Assembly (NCBI GenBank): GCA_951640165.1
Contig: OX621236.1
Location: forward strand, 25,412,948 to 25,476,947
Direction: 5' to 3'
DNA from: Pseudoips prasinana
Taxonomy: Eukaryota > Arthropoda > Insecta > Lepidoptera > Nolidae
Length of the DNA: 64,000 nt
Shown: piece after piece, positions 43,216 to 54,165 of the stretch
How the letters are laid out: every line of letters starts with the position of its first letter
Position numbering within the stretch: the stretch's first letter is position 1
Position numbers and translations under genes: made by a program
The notes under the pieces: generated by a model
What the model was told of the DNA's origin: nothing
Seen by the model: the letters and a program-made list of their open reading frames with translations, nothing else
The model's database searches: none

Positions 43216-44510
43216 AACAGTTAGCTTATCAACTTTGTGTGTTTTAAATAATAGACCTGTTTTGATTCAACATAAGGGACAATTACGTTTCAAAATGTGT
43301 TTGCTTCTAGTCTAATAAAATAAAAACATGTGACCCCTTGCCACCCGGTGCCGCATTGTTGGCGCCCTCAGCAGGACATGAGCTGAATAAAAATGGCGCC
43401 ATTATTTATTCTACCTCTGTTGACTCGCCAATTGTACGAGAAATACCATCAAACCTTCCTCTGCCTAAATTCATCGGCAAATAGAAAATATTGACGAAGG
43501 CAAAAGGTTTTCCTTTTTCCAGACCTTTGAGAATTTTAATACCACTTAGGTTCCCTCATATACAACTTCGATAATCTATGTACTGACAGGGACTGACATA
43601 GTAGGTAGCCTCTTTGATCCACTTAGTTTACAGGGTATTAACACACTCGCGTCAAAGCCCTAAACCTTGTGGTGTACAACTAATCCTACATACTTATAGG
43701 AATATAATAGCTCTAGTTGATTTTAAGGTATTGTCTCATCATAAGGGGCAACTTCAGCGACTTAATAATATACATTGCACAATAAAAATATAAAACCGTG
43801 ACTGGAAAATCATCAAATTCATAAATTTAATCGTCAAGCTTTTATAAATTCGATTTTTCTTCGAAGAGGTGAAAAGGATTGATTTTTTCCTAACATTAAT
43901 TTTTAATTTTTATGCATGGTGCGACCTGTTAATGGCTCTCTGTCATGTATAACATACATATAAAGCTAAAATGTCGCGGAAAGCTGTTAGTCTTCCTAAG
44001 AAAAATAAATAAATAAATTGTACAAGTTGAGCTCTTTTTATAATTGTATGTAGTTTCAGAGATAGAGTGCTTTGACAATTTCGCTTTAAAAATATGCATT
44101 TTAACCATCACCCAAATGTTTATTCGTTTATTCGCAATTCACATACTTAAATAATATTTAGGACCTGCAATTTTGTGACTTGAGTTGATTTTAGTTTTGA
44201 TTAGTATTTTGATGTTGTGTATTATTTTAATTTGTACGCCTGATATCGGCAGACTATGATGTTCTCATAATTTACTTTTAAGATCTGTATTTATACATTA
44301 CCATATTCATGCAAATAAATATATTGATTGATTTATTAAGTTATTGCGTCATATAAGTTTATATGTATACAAAATATAAGCTTTAACGGTCAAGTAGATT
44401 TGCTGATAATAGGCTGTCACAGACGGACACCCGAGTGATCCTTTATAAGTTCAGTTTTTTCGTAGTTGTCACTCTTTTATACTTCTTTATAAAATTTTCC
44501 TATGTAGAGT
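43216..44510. other. No gene recognised
   Basis: AT-rich. A GATATCGGCAGACTATGATG-type segment near 44235 is unassigned. Confidence 0.35.
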
Positions 44511-44514
44511 TTAT

Positions 44515-44765
44515 TACTTATCATGTGGGCTGTCGTTACCTTAGTGTCAGAGTCGTTCCAGCCCCCCAGTAGGCCTCCGACATGGCTTAACGGCTGTTGC
44601 CTAATAGCTACAAACGGGAGCGACAGCTTAACGTGCTCACCGAAGCACGGAGACGCTCAGAAATTAATCCACTTTGGCGGCCATCCATCTATCGGCTGAC
44701 CGTGATCCTCGTTGCTTAACCACGCCGATCACTTATGGACCGGTGAGAACAACTAGCTATAAACA
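44515..44765 (-). mobile_element. SINE with a 5S-rRNA-like head, copy 2
   Basis: On the minus strand, 44686-44735 reads AAGTGATCGGCGTGGTTAAG, CAACGAGGATCACGGTCAG, CCGATAGATGGATGGCCGCC. The GTTAAGCAACGAGG block is closer to 5S rRNA than in copy 1. The body (TGAGCGTCTCCGTGCTTCG, GTGAGCACGTTAAGCTGTCG, TGTCGGAGGCCTACTGGGG) matches the other copies. Confidence 0.75.
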
Positions 44766-44984
44766 GGTTCAACGCAAAAGCGTTAACAGCACATGCTTTT
44801 GAAAAAGGCAGGTGGTAGCACCTACACTTATTTGAACACGAGCAACATCTTAATATTACATCAAGGACATACATTTATATTTTACTCAACTGACTATAGA
44901 AATAATTCTGTAATATCATAGATTTTTAGATGCATATTCTTATTATTAAACAAATGTATATTATCTTGAACATGTCAAACGCTG

Positions 44985-45970
44985 TTCGGCCGAAGGCTGT
45001 TAACGACTTCAAAATGAACTCCCCGTTGTAAGCTCGTCATGCTCCCATTGTGTGTTAATGCTTCCGGTGGCGTTGTGGGTCGGGTTGTTTCCTTTCCTCT
45101 AATATGGTGAGGGAGGCGATGGCTGGCCCTCACGTCATACTCGTGAACGGGTGCTGCTTGCGGTAACTGGTCGAACTGCTGTTGGGGTACTCATAATATT
45201 TTATTTTTTCATACAGTCGTCGCCTCTGGTAGACTTCGTGTGACTTGTTAATTTTGTAAATGTACGCGGACGTACCCACCGTTTTCTCATCTAGCAAGAG
45301 TTTATAGTAATTGCTTGAGTGAAATTTAATGTTATTGTTTATTATCTCACAATTTTTTGATTCATTAGATGACAACGGTTCTGTGCGTGCATTAGCCTAC
45401 ATAACGCCCATCACAATGTAAGAAAATACATGATATAAAAACCCGGAGTTTCTTTGTGGCTTTCTTCTCCGGGTCGTCCACCTAGGTAGCTAGAGAAAGC
45501 CGCAGGTTAGCTAGGGTAGGCTCCTCAGCGGCGAGGATCGCTTTGGCCCCTTAACGCGTCATCGATGATCCCGTGCAACTGATCACACCCACTCTTAGAG
45601 TTCTGTCCTTTTGCTTCAGCAGCCCCCTGAGCTGTGGCCCGAACCCCAAAAGGGTGGCCTCGGGTATTACTCGTTTAATTTAAGCTACTGGTTAAGAGCC
45701 TTCTGCGCTAGCTAAATGCTCATTGCCTTCAATTCTTTAATTTTAATATTGTACAACTAATATTCAAATAATAGATTGGTAACTTGTTATTTATTTTAGG
45801 ATTTAAGAAAATATATCTGATAAAACAGACCGCACGGACGGACTAATTAATTTTTTGTAATTTTTATACTCTATTCGACTATGTATATGTACTGCATTGC
45901 GAACTTGACAAGTACAAGTGTATGTTAATACCCAAGTGCTGAATAAATTTCATTATTTCATTTCATTTTA
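44985..45970. other. GC-balanced unknown block ending in an ATTTC-type tail
   Basis: About 45000-45680 is richer in G and C than its flanks, with segments such as GGCCGAAGGCTGTTAACGAC, GGTGAGGGAGGCGATGGCTG, CTCCGGGTCGTCCACCTAGG and CCCCAAAAGGGTGGCCTCGG. The stretch ends in AT-rich sequence and AATAAATTTCATTATTTCAT near 45940-45970. This layout suggests a LINE 3' untranslated region on the plus strand, but I do not recognise the family. An 81-codon minus-strand frame at 45130-45375 shows no known domain. Confidence 0.3.
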
Positions 45971-46754
45971 TTATTATTATCAGTAGGTATGTACCTTGCA
46001 GATCAGTTTTGCTCTAAATAAAGTCTCTAATAATTATAGATCACGCATTATACACATGAAAAATTGGTCCGTATGAATGCGGTCGGCGAATGAAAAGGCA
46101 ATAAACATTTCTCACCAAATATTTTGGAACAAGTCCTTACCTTTATTAGAAAATTGCCTTCATGTTTCTGAAGGGTATGGGGGATGACATGAAAGGCCTT
46201 GGCGTAATTGCTATTTGCGTGTAAACTCCATTATTATTGTTCATGTCGCGTAACAAAGACCATTATATCGGAGCCCTCGGTAAACTGATAAATCTAATAG
46301 ACTCGTACCTATCAACAAGGTACTATACAACATATTTTGAAAATCGATTATTGCCTTAATAAAGTAAGTCATGCCTTCTATGCGTAATAACGTCTTCTGT
46401 CTGTGCGGTTTTTGCTATACTTACCCATACCCAAGGCGCATATATGCATAATCATACATTTTACGTAAACCAACCTTGAGTGTCCGACGACACGGCGACG
46501 ACGCGTCTGTGCCTATTGTTATTTTTTAATACGGTTTTTTATACAGTAGAACTAAGCTGAAGGCACAAATGAGTCGACGGGTAAACGGCACAAGTAAGAG
46601 TTATGAGCTCACCGTACCATACCAAAATCGACTCATTTGGGGCATTGAGGTATTGTGGCGTTTATGGACACCCAGATGGGCAGTGATTGTGTTGATCATT
46701 TCAAACCTTATAACCTAATTTAAAAAAAGAGAAATTTGAAGTATAGGAAATCAG

Positions 46755-47030
46755 TGGTCAGTTACTTATTACTGGCAGCGGTTACCCAAGTGTCAGAGTT
46801 GTTCAAGCCACTCAGTAGATAGGCCTCTGACATGGTTTAATGACTATTGCCTATTGGTTACCTACAAACGGGACCGAAAACTAAACGACGTGCTCTCCGA
46901 AGCACGGATACGCTCAGAAATCAAACCACTTTGCCGGTCACCCATCTATGGACTGACCTTGAGCTTAGTTGCTTAAACTCGCCAATCACTTACGGAGCGG
47001 TGAGAGCATCTGGCTATGGCTATGGTTACT
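46755..47030 (-). mobile_element. SINE with a 5S-rRNA-like head, copy 3
   Basis: On the minus strand, 46933-46990 reads GTAAGTGATTGGCGAGTTTA, AGCAACTAAGCTCAAGGTCA and GTCCATAGATGGGTGACCGG, again following the 5S rRNA internal promoter. The body keeps GAGCGTATCCGTGCTTCGG and GTCAGAGGCCTATCTACTG. All three copies lie on the same strand within 11.7 kb. Confidence 0.75.
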
Positions 47031-47600
47031 ATTATTAATGTTTAAATAAAACTTATGCATAAATTTATATCAGATCATCTGAACAAAAATCGACTGTCTC
47101 GCTGTAAAATGATAAGTACTATTGCAGTAATAAACACTTCAAGCTATAAGAAACTCCAACTAATCAAATCGCACTTACACTTGATATTTGACACAATGTA
47201 AATCAGATATTAGTTAGGTACGGAGGGTCGATATGACTTCCATACAAACCATTTCCATTAAAGATTTAGATCGAGAAAATATTCCAAACTATTTAAGGTA
47301 CCTACGACAGAAATTAAACAGATTCCATTCGATATAATTGACTTCGATGAGAATTTTTAAAGATGTTAGATACGTATTATGACCCTCTAAACCTTGGTAT
47401 TTCAAAGGTGACTTTGGCCGTTAACAAGACTTAAGTTTAGACTGAAACTTAACAAAACTTAGGTACTTGGTTATCTATTCCATACTTTGAATAATTTTGT
47501 TTTAAAAATAAACATCTTTAATATTTTACTACCCACACTAAAAAAGTTATGAAAAAGGTTTTTTAAGGTTTTCTGTAAAATTCATATAGGTACATATTTA
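47031..47600. other. No gene recognised
   Basis: AT-rich, no supported feature. Confidence 0.3.
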
Positions 47601-47611
47601 TTTTTTTATTG

Positions 47612-47845
47612 ACGGGCTGTTGGCGTGATTGGCTAACGCTTGCTTTTCAGCCGGAGGTCGTGGGCTCGATTCCCACCCAGGACAGATATTTGTGTGCATG
47701 AACTGTTTGTCCTTAGTCTGGATGTAATGATCTGTATAAGTAGGTATGTATTTACAAAAGAAAAGTAATATATGTAGTATATAAGCTACCTGGTTTCCAT
47801 AGTACAAGCGTAAATAATGTCCCAGGATATTATTTTTGGAATATA
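47612..47845 (+). mobile_element. tRNA-headed SINE, family A, plus strand
   Basis: The head GGGCTGTTGGCGTGATTGGC, GCTTGCTTTTCAGCCGGAGG, GGGCTCGATTCCCACCCAGG is followed by ATTTGTGTGCATGAACTG, GTATGTATTTACAAAAGAAA, TGGTTTCCATAGTACAAGC. An internal deletion removes the GTTTGGGATCAGATGGCC part before the closing AATGTCCCAGGATATTAT. It is used below as the reference for the copy inside the LTR element. Confidence 0.8.
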
Positions 47846-48407
47846 AAATGTGCGTATTTATTTTCCATAGATAATATTCACTATCCATCGACAGTAAATG
47901 CGCTTATTTTTAACTATTAAAAACTAGCAGCGTATCATGATGTCAAGAGTCTATACTCCTGACATCAAATTACGCGTAGCATTTAATATTTTCCGTAGTA
48001 CGTACTTAGTTTAAGTCCACTCAAACGTAGGTACCTTCAAAAGTTTCAATTTCAATTTCAGGTGTGTTTAGCCCGCTTATTACTACAGCACTTTATTAGG
48101 GATGGAAAGGATGAATGATAGTTCGCCATAGACACTTAAATAGATAGGTAGAAATTAATGTATTGACAAGAGACGTTTTTATATAGGCAGGAGCAGCTTT
48201 GCACGGCGTTAACTAGTACAATTGTATCCACTGACGACGTAGTATCTTCTGTACTTATACGAAGGTGTTAGTAGTGTTACGTTTCGAAAAAAAATATATA
48301 ATATTTTATTTTGTCTTTCCAAGTATCACCCAGTGGCCCTGCATATTTACATTCTGTCAAAAAAGAATCGGGAATTGATAATTTAATTCAAAATCCAAAT
48401 TTAAATT

Positions 48408-48759
48408 TGACGGCGCAGCCGTGGCGCTACCAACAGAACTGCATAGATAAGAGTGATAGGTCGGTGTCACTCTGGTGGAACGTCGAACGGCCATCTTAAC
48501 GTCACTATTGCTTGGAGACGTTATAGTGATCGCATATTATCGACGGATCGCCGTAATTGAAATTAAAATCTACCTTACTTAGTGATTTGGTGACGCATTA
48601 AACATAGTTGATTGATTTTGCTGAATAATTGATTGCTAAGGAAGTGAAGTCCGCCTATATTTTTAAATTAACTGCCTGCATAACCTCACCTAATAATAAA
48701 TGATAAATTAGGAAAATAGTGTTCCACGCATGTCTCCGTATATCCCTGAAGAGCCGTTA
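48408..48759 (+). repeat. 5' long terminal repeat
   Basis: It begins TGACGGCGCAGCC and ends GAAGAGCCGTTA. It differs from the 3' copy by a 4-bp gap (CGAACGGCC versus CGAACGGGCGGCC) and about two substitutions. The end is TA rather than the usual CA. TCAGAAGTGGGATCCC follows directly and may contain the primer-binding site. Confidence 0.9.
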
Positions 48760-49462
48760 TCAGAAGTGGGATCCCAAGCTCAGCCCACTGATGGGAGAAG
48801 AGCATCTGGTGGTGAAAGTGCGAGCAAATTGTTGTGCAGTTTGGTGGTTTAACTATCATGTTTACCGGTTGCTTAGCAACCGAGTTCTAACAGCGCAAGT
48901 ACAGTGCAGCTAATAAATTTTAATCTGGATGATACTTACGAAGACGTGGAGGGTTGATGTTATGTGTCCGAATTGATTATTAAGAGCAAACAATTGAAAG
49001 GTGTCCTACCGTTGTTGGTGATCAAGTCCTTAAAATAGGATAGCCGCCTGCCCAACCAATTTGACATTGGACCAACTCTCGTGACACTTGGTAAAGCAGA
49101 CATTGTTAGCCAAGTTTACGAAAACTAAACTCATTCTTCATTATTTCGACGAAATCATGCGTTTTCAAATTGGAATTAAGGAAACGGCAAGCGAATCCGC
49201 TATACTTATGATATTTCGTAGAAAGAAAGCCGAAGGTATAAATGTGCAATTGCTTCTTATGTAATATCGGCATTATGCCAGAAGGATGGGCTGATTCGTC
49301 GCGAGTTAAACTGTCAGATAATAAAGAATAAGGCAAAGCTATTTAGTGCACTCGGAACAATCTCATTACAACGTCAATCATAAAGTTCTGTTGGGCACGA
49401 CTTCGACACTTCAGAGACTTCGCTTGTCTGATAAGTAGAAGTAGTAGCGTTGTTGTAGAAAA

Positions 49463-49504
49463 TGTCAATTTTGTGGCGGACCTGGATACAGAGAAACGGA
49501 CTGC
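49463..49504 (+). pseudogene. gag nucleocapsid zinc knuckle remnant, His replaced by Tyr
   Basis: Fourteen codons read CQFCGGPGYRETDC, a retroviral-type C-x2-C-x4-H-x4-C knuckle in which the histidine is a tyrosine. Stop codons lie close on both sides. Its position between the 5' LTR and integrase fits gag. Confidence 0.6.
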
Positions 49505-51079
49505 CGCCGGCGATTTTAGGCATACTGCTTGCGCAAGCAGAGCTAAACCACCTGTCTACATCCCCGGGACAAAGCCCGATGTTAAAAGATAATAATATGT
49601 CTATGGAAAACCAGGCGATATCGAGATCACGTTACCTGACAAATATATTGGCGGTGGAACAACAAAAAAAAAGTTTATGTATGTGAACGAGACGCTTCGA
49701 GAGGGACTCTGGTGACAGCACTGGGTGAGAGAATTCCATTTTCCTTGACAGTAGTTCAAATTGCTTGGTGATTATATTATGTAATCTCTTTGGACTTTCT
49801 GGGTAATCAATGTTCGGATCTCGTGTATTTGAAAGAAATAGAAAAGGGTGAAGTGTAATGCACATCTCATACATATTTCTAGTATAGTGAAAACAAGGTG
49901 ATTTTACAACGACCTTCTTATTTCATAAAATTCCGGATGACTGTTTTTCTGAGCCCTTTTTAATAGGTAGCATTATTAATAGGTAGCAGTATTGTAGGAT
50001 ATTGCGGTGGCGTGATGACTGGCACTACCATAACGTGTACTAGTTTTGTGAAAGGCGTCGTTTACCGATGACTTTGTTATCGTCATTTACTAACTGGTAA
50101 TATTAGACCAAATTCTCTTAAAATTGAGGCATTAGACGCGACAACTCCTTAAACCGCATCTCAAATGAGACAATTCTTTTCGCTTCATATTTTAGAAAAT
50201 GTATATGGGAATTTACTTAAATATGGGATACAAAGGTCCGAAACCTTTGTATCCCATTACAAAATTCAAGGGTAGCGTCCAGTGGACGAAAACTAATGAA
50301 AATATACATAATTCAGATTCTCACTTCAGTACCTGTGTTAATAATATTGTCACGTTCAGGCTTCGAACATTGGTACCAGTAAGGGTTTTTGGAGGCTTTT
50401 GGAAAATCGCTAGAATGTTCTACATAATGCCGGAACAGGGGAGAAAGGATGGCTGATGAAAAGGACCTACAAAGTTCTTAATGCAAAAATTGACAATAGA
50501 TGTTTCCAGATTAAAGAGAGTGAGATGGGTGGAAACGGGGATGGAAGCATTACGATTAATCTGTCATGTAGGTGATGTTTTTCATAAGAAAAATATGACT
50601 TTCGAAATGTTTGAAGTTTGGAACAATTTAGGGGTATAGGGACGGAATGTTAAAGCAGAACGGTGAGTTTGATTCGGGTGAGATTGAGGGCGAGTTGAGA
50701 GGTGTAAGTATGGGTAGAGGACTGAACGGCTGCAAGTGGTCAGTGAGGGTGAACGGTGCCAAGTGTTCCCTACACATTGTGAAGTAGGTCGTGTAATTCA
50801 GGACTTTGGCGTTGGTAGTGCTCGTTACGGGGGCTCTGAAGGGCGCCACGTGTCGACTTTTAACGGGAGCTGGTCGCCGGGACTCTAGAGAGTGTGTGCG
50901 TTCCGTGATCTTGGTGGTAAGCCAACTGTTACTGTCAATGCCGATTAAGTTCCCTTGAAAACGCTAGTTTTTTTCCAATCCTCTGACCCACCACGCGCCA
51001 CAATATTTACCCTGAATTACGGTTAGAACTTCACTACGACACTAGCTCTTAGAGGCTGCTCGGAGTATAGCAGGCTTAA

Positions 51080-51564
51080 CTGTACCTATGGTGCCTGCAC
51101 CGTGGTACACAATTAGTGCAGACATCGCGGGGAGGCTTGATGGCGGGAGCGATGGTAGGAAGTACTCTTCAGTTATGATAAACTATTTTACTAGGTAAGT
51201 TCTTGAATATACTGCGCCTCTGGATGCAGCTAGTGTGCTTAGAACGTTAGAAAAGGCTGTTTGCGTGATTGGTGATCCGAAAAGGATTATTGCGGATTGG
51301 GGCAGATGTTGCTTGGGCGCAGACTCCAAACAATTTTGTAGTGACCATAGTATGGGGCTTCACCTCATAGCTGCTGGCTCTACTGGTCGAGTGGAGTGGT
51401 TCATGCGCGCGGTGAAGTGTATTCTTGTGATGGTTGAGAGTAGCCTTAGAGAGGAGCATGGCGTGATGGTTTGGGGTTACAGGTTGCACACCAACAGAAC
51501 TTATGTTTGGTATACGATCGCGATCGGTACGCGTAGTTGGTGTGACCTCGCATCCCGACCATGA
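51080..51564 (+). pseudogene. Integrase core domain of the LTR element
   Basis: One frame gives PWYTISADIAGRLDGGSDG (first catalytic Asp at 51121-51123), a TAA at 51196-51198, then LEYTAPLDAASVLRTLEKA, VCVIGDPKRIIADWGRC (second Asp at 51295-51297) and LHLIAAGSTGRVEWFMRAV (Glu at 51394-51396). The spacing is D-57-D-32-E. In relatives the last interval is usually 35, and three residues appear to be missing before the GRVE motif. The CX2C-YSR-like end of the zinc-binding domain lies upstream in another frame. The open run from 51235 is 109 codons. Confidence 0.75.
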
Positions 51565-51739
51565 ATTTCGTTTAGTTAGTTATAAACAAAATTCGGAACA
51601 TTGCACGTGCAGCTGGTTCAAAAGTGGAGGGTTTCAACCGTTGTGTTAAAAAGCACTGATTGGTCTAGTAATTTGGTTTGCAAAAAAATGAGTGTGACGC
51701 CCGGGAGCGGTGGAGGCTTTTGAGTTGGGGGATTTGACC

Positions 51740-51932
51740 GGTTGGTGTGGTATTTGTGTGCATGAAGTGTAGTTGTTTATGTATGTAGGTATGTGCTGGC
51801 AGGGGAAAGGTGGTGTATGTGTTGTAACGGTTGTAAGTATTCCGTGGTGCTGGCTCTGCTTAGTTTGGAAACCGAAACGGGTGGCCGTGTGTGAATGATA
51901 TCCCAGATTCTTTGAGATATTATAGTTATGGT
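51740..51932 (+). mobile_element. SINE family A body inside the LTR element
   Basis: GTATTTGTGTGCATGAAG and, further on, GCTCTGCTTAGTTTGG and GGGTGGCCGTGTGTGAATGA identify the 3' body of the family A SINE in the same orientation as the LTR element. The tRNA head is absent. In the segment between, many A positions of other copies are G here (see findings). Confidence 0.7.
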
Positions 51933-52348
51933 TTGAAGACGGCCGAGACGGCGGTTTGTGTAATGGGAGATGGATCATCTAATGATGAGGGGATACTGAG
52001 ACTGCTGTGGTTCGCACAGTCAATTGTTGTGTGACTTATTTAACGAGTTGTATGGGTTTGAAAGAGCTGACTTGTGACGGTCGATGTACCATAATAGATA
52101 CCTGTAAGTTGGAGATGGGTATTGGTGGAGAAAAAATAGAGCCGGATCTAAAAGTTTCAGTTACGAGCTTAAAAATGTGCTAGCGGTGAGTGCTTGGTCT
52201 CAGGGACTGACTTATATTGGTCGACGTTCCGAATGGAAGCACTGCGCTACATGTGTGGCCTATGAGAGTTCGATGATGTGGCCTGTGAAGGGTCGGTTAA
52301 GTGGTGATTGAAGGGTTGTCCGGTTCACGTCGTCATATATGATAACGG

Positions 52349-52990
52349 CTGGTCGAAGGGACGCCTGACAAATGGAAGGGCACTAAGACGTTGTTCGGTT
52401 CAGAGATGGAAATGGTAAAGCTGGTCGAAGGGACGCATTTGTCCGGTCCAGAAGTGGAGGTAGTGAAGCTGGTCGAAGGGACGATGTTGTCCGGTCCATG
52501 CCATTTTGGGCTGGTCGAAGGGACGCATTTGTCCGGTCCAGAAGTGAAGGTAGTGAAGCTGGTCGAAGGGACGGTGTTGTCCGGTCCATGCCATTGTGGG
52601 CTGGTCGAAGGGACGCATTTGTCCGGTCCAGAAGTGGAAGTAGTGAAGCTGGTCGAAGGGACGATGTTGTCCGGTCCATGCCATTTTGGGCTGGTCGAAG
52701 GGACGCATTTGTCCGGTCCAGAAGTGGAGGTAGTGAAGCTGGTCGAAGGGACGGTGTTGTCCGGTCCATGCCATTGTATGCTGGTCGAAGGGACGCATTT
52801 GTCCGGTCCAGAAGTAGAGATAGTGAAGCTGGTCGTAGGGACTGTGTTGTCAGGTCTATGCTCTTGTGGGCTGGTCGAAAGGACGCATTTGTTCGGGCCA
52901 GAGTTGGAATAAGTGGGGTTAATCGCAGAACAGGTGTTGTTTGGTTGTTCTTGCCTTCGCGGGCTGGTCGAGGAGACAAATTTGTCTAGC
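52349..52990 (+). repeat. 90-bp tandem array in the LTR element
   Basis: Five consecutive 90-bp units run from 52421 to 52870, each made of a 48-bp and a 42-bp half that both start CTGGTCGAAGGGACG and share TTGTCCGGTCCA. Diverged units extend the array to about 52349 and 52990. The start word recurs about 13 times. Several frames on both strands stay open because the unit length is a multiple of three and the unit lacks stops. One plus frame gives a LVEGTHLSGP repeat and one minus frame a Ser/Thr/Pro-rich GPDKCVPSTS repeat. Neither can be taken as protein without other evidence. Confidence 0.95.
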
Positions 52991-53216
52991 ACTAAGATGA
53001 TCATGAATATGACCTTACGTTAATGGTTAAGGAGATGTACATTTGTGCGAGGCGTTGAGCCTGAGGCTTTGAGGTTGTTATTTAGAGCCGTAGTATAGTA
53101 AAACTAAACGATGAGTAGAGTATGGTCAGGCTGGTCGAGCGATGCTGATTGCTTATGTCTTAGTCCGTCATAAATGCTCCATTGCGCCCGAGGACGGGCG
53201 ATAGTCAGTATGGCCG

Positions 53217-53572
53217 TGACGGCGCAGCCGTGGCGCTACCAACAGAACTGCATAGATAAGAGTGATAGGTCGGTGTCACTCTGGTGGAACGTCGAACGGG
53301 CGGCCATCTTAACGTCACTATTGCTTGGAGACGTTATAGTGATCGCATATTATCGACGGATCGCCGTAATTGAAATTAAAATCTAACTTACTTAGTGATT
53401 TGGTGACGCATTAAACATAGTTGATTGATTTTGCTGAATAATTGATTGCTAAGGAAGTGAAGTCCGCCTATATTTTTAAATTAACTGCCTGCATAACCTC
53501 ACCTAATAATAAATGATAAATTAGGAAAATAGTGTTCCACGCATGTCTCCGTATACCCCTGAAGAGCCGTTA
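53217..53572 (+). repeat. 3' long terminal repeat
   Basis: A 356-bp near-identical copy of 48408-48759. AATT follows directly at 53573-53576 and matches the base pairs before the 5' LTR. Confidence 0.9.
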
Positions 53573-53689
53573 AATTCAAATATTAATTTTATGTCGCTAA
53601 CTAGACACAACTGTTATCTTTATTGGTTTTCTGTATTGTGTTATCTCTGAAAATTATACAGACAGCTTATGTAAATCGCATATGTCAAT

Positions 53690-54165
53690 CATTGGCGTTT
53701 TAGTAGCACAGTACATTCAAAAGTGAGATGTGGTGGAAGATTTGCTTCGCTCCTTTCGGCTATCAACGTCTTTAACTAAATTTAACATCGCTAAAGTGAA
53801 GGAATAATGGCAACTGAAAATCTTCATTAAATTATTAAAGAGATAGTCGCTGAACTTTTTGTGTCGCTCGAATTGACTCGATAATCATTTTAAACGCTCG
53901 CTTGTGCAAGAAATATGTTGCCGATCGGCTAGTCCCGAAAGATCTCAATTTTCTTCAAAGACTCAAACGCGTTAAAGTTGCTGAAGATATGCTAGAACGA
54001 GCCAATTCCGACTCTACATTGGAAATAACTCTGACCGAAATTTCTATTTCCAAAACTCAAACTGCCACTCCGAGGCACTCGTTTTTCAGTCAGAGAAAAC
54101 ATAAAAGAGATTTCGCAACGAGAATTGAAGACGATTCAGGAAAATGTGCTTAAAAGTGTTTAGAT
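53690..54165 (+). pseudogene. mariner transposase remnant of the second copy
   Basis: Early codons are scrambled relatives of the first copy (GGAAGATTTGC, CTCCTTTCGG-CTATCAACGTC). From 53902 to 54153 the frame opens: CKKYVADRLVPKDLNFLQRL, KRVKVAEDMLERANSDST, then a jump to unrelated or C-terminal codons ending KCA. The first catalytic motif TGDETW is missing, so it was dead irrespective of the LTR insertion. Confidence 0.8.

Larger units (their letters stand above)
48408..53572 (+). mobile_element. LTR retrotransposon of Ty3/gypsy type, decayed coding region
   Basis: A 352-bp sequence at 48408-48759 is repeated directly at 53217-53572 and the pair encloses about 4.46 kb. AATT flanks the whole unit (48404-48407 and 53573-53576), giving a 4-bp target duplication (5 bp if the final A of the LTR is counted to it). 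The interior keeps, in gag-pol order, a damaged nucleocapsid zinc knuckle (49463-49504) and an integrase core (about 51080-51564), but I find no intact protease or reverse transcriptase. A tandem array and a SINE piece lie between integrase and 3' LTR. The gypsy call rests on the integrase style and the order. Confidence 0.85.

Noticed and set aside
45130..45375. An 81-codon minus-strand open frame as a gene
   Set aside because: It lies in a block that looks like a plus-strand LINE tail, and no domain was recognised.
35579..46990. True 5S rRNA genes
   Set aside because: Only the internal promoter region matches. The 5' and 3' parts of 5S are replaced by a shared non-5S body, and copies are scattered with other repeats between.
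52333..53004. A 223-codon minus-strand frame with Ser/Thr/Pro repeats, plus long frames in other phases
   Set aside because: The 90-bp unit has no stops in several phases, so frames stay open automatically. No start context, domain or conservation supports a protein.
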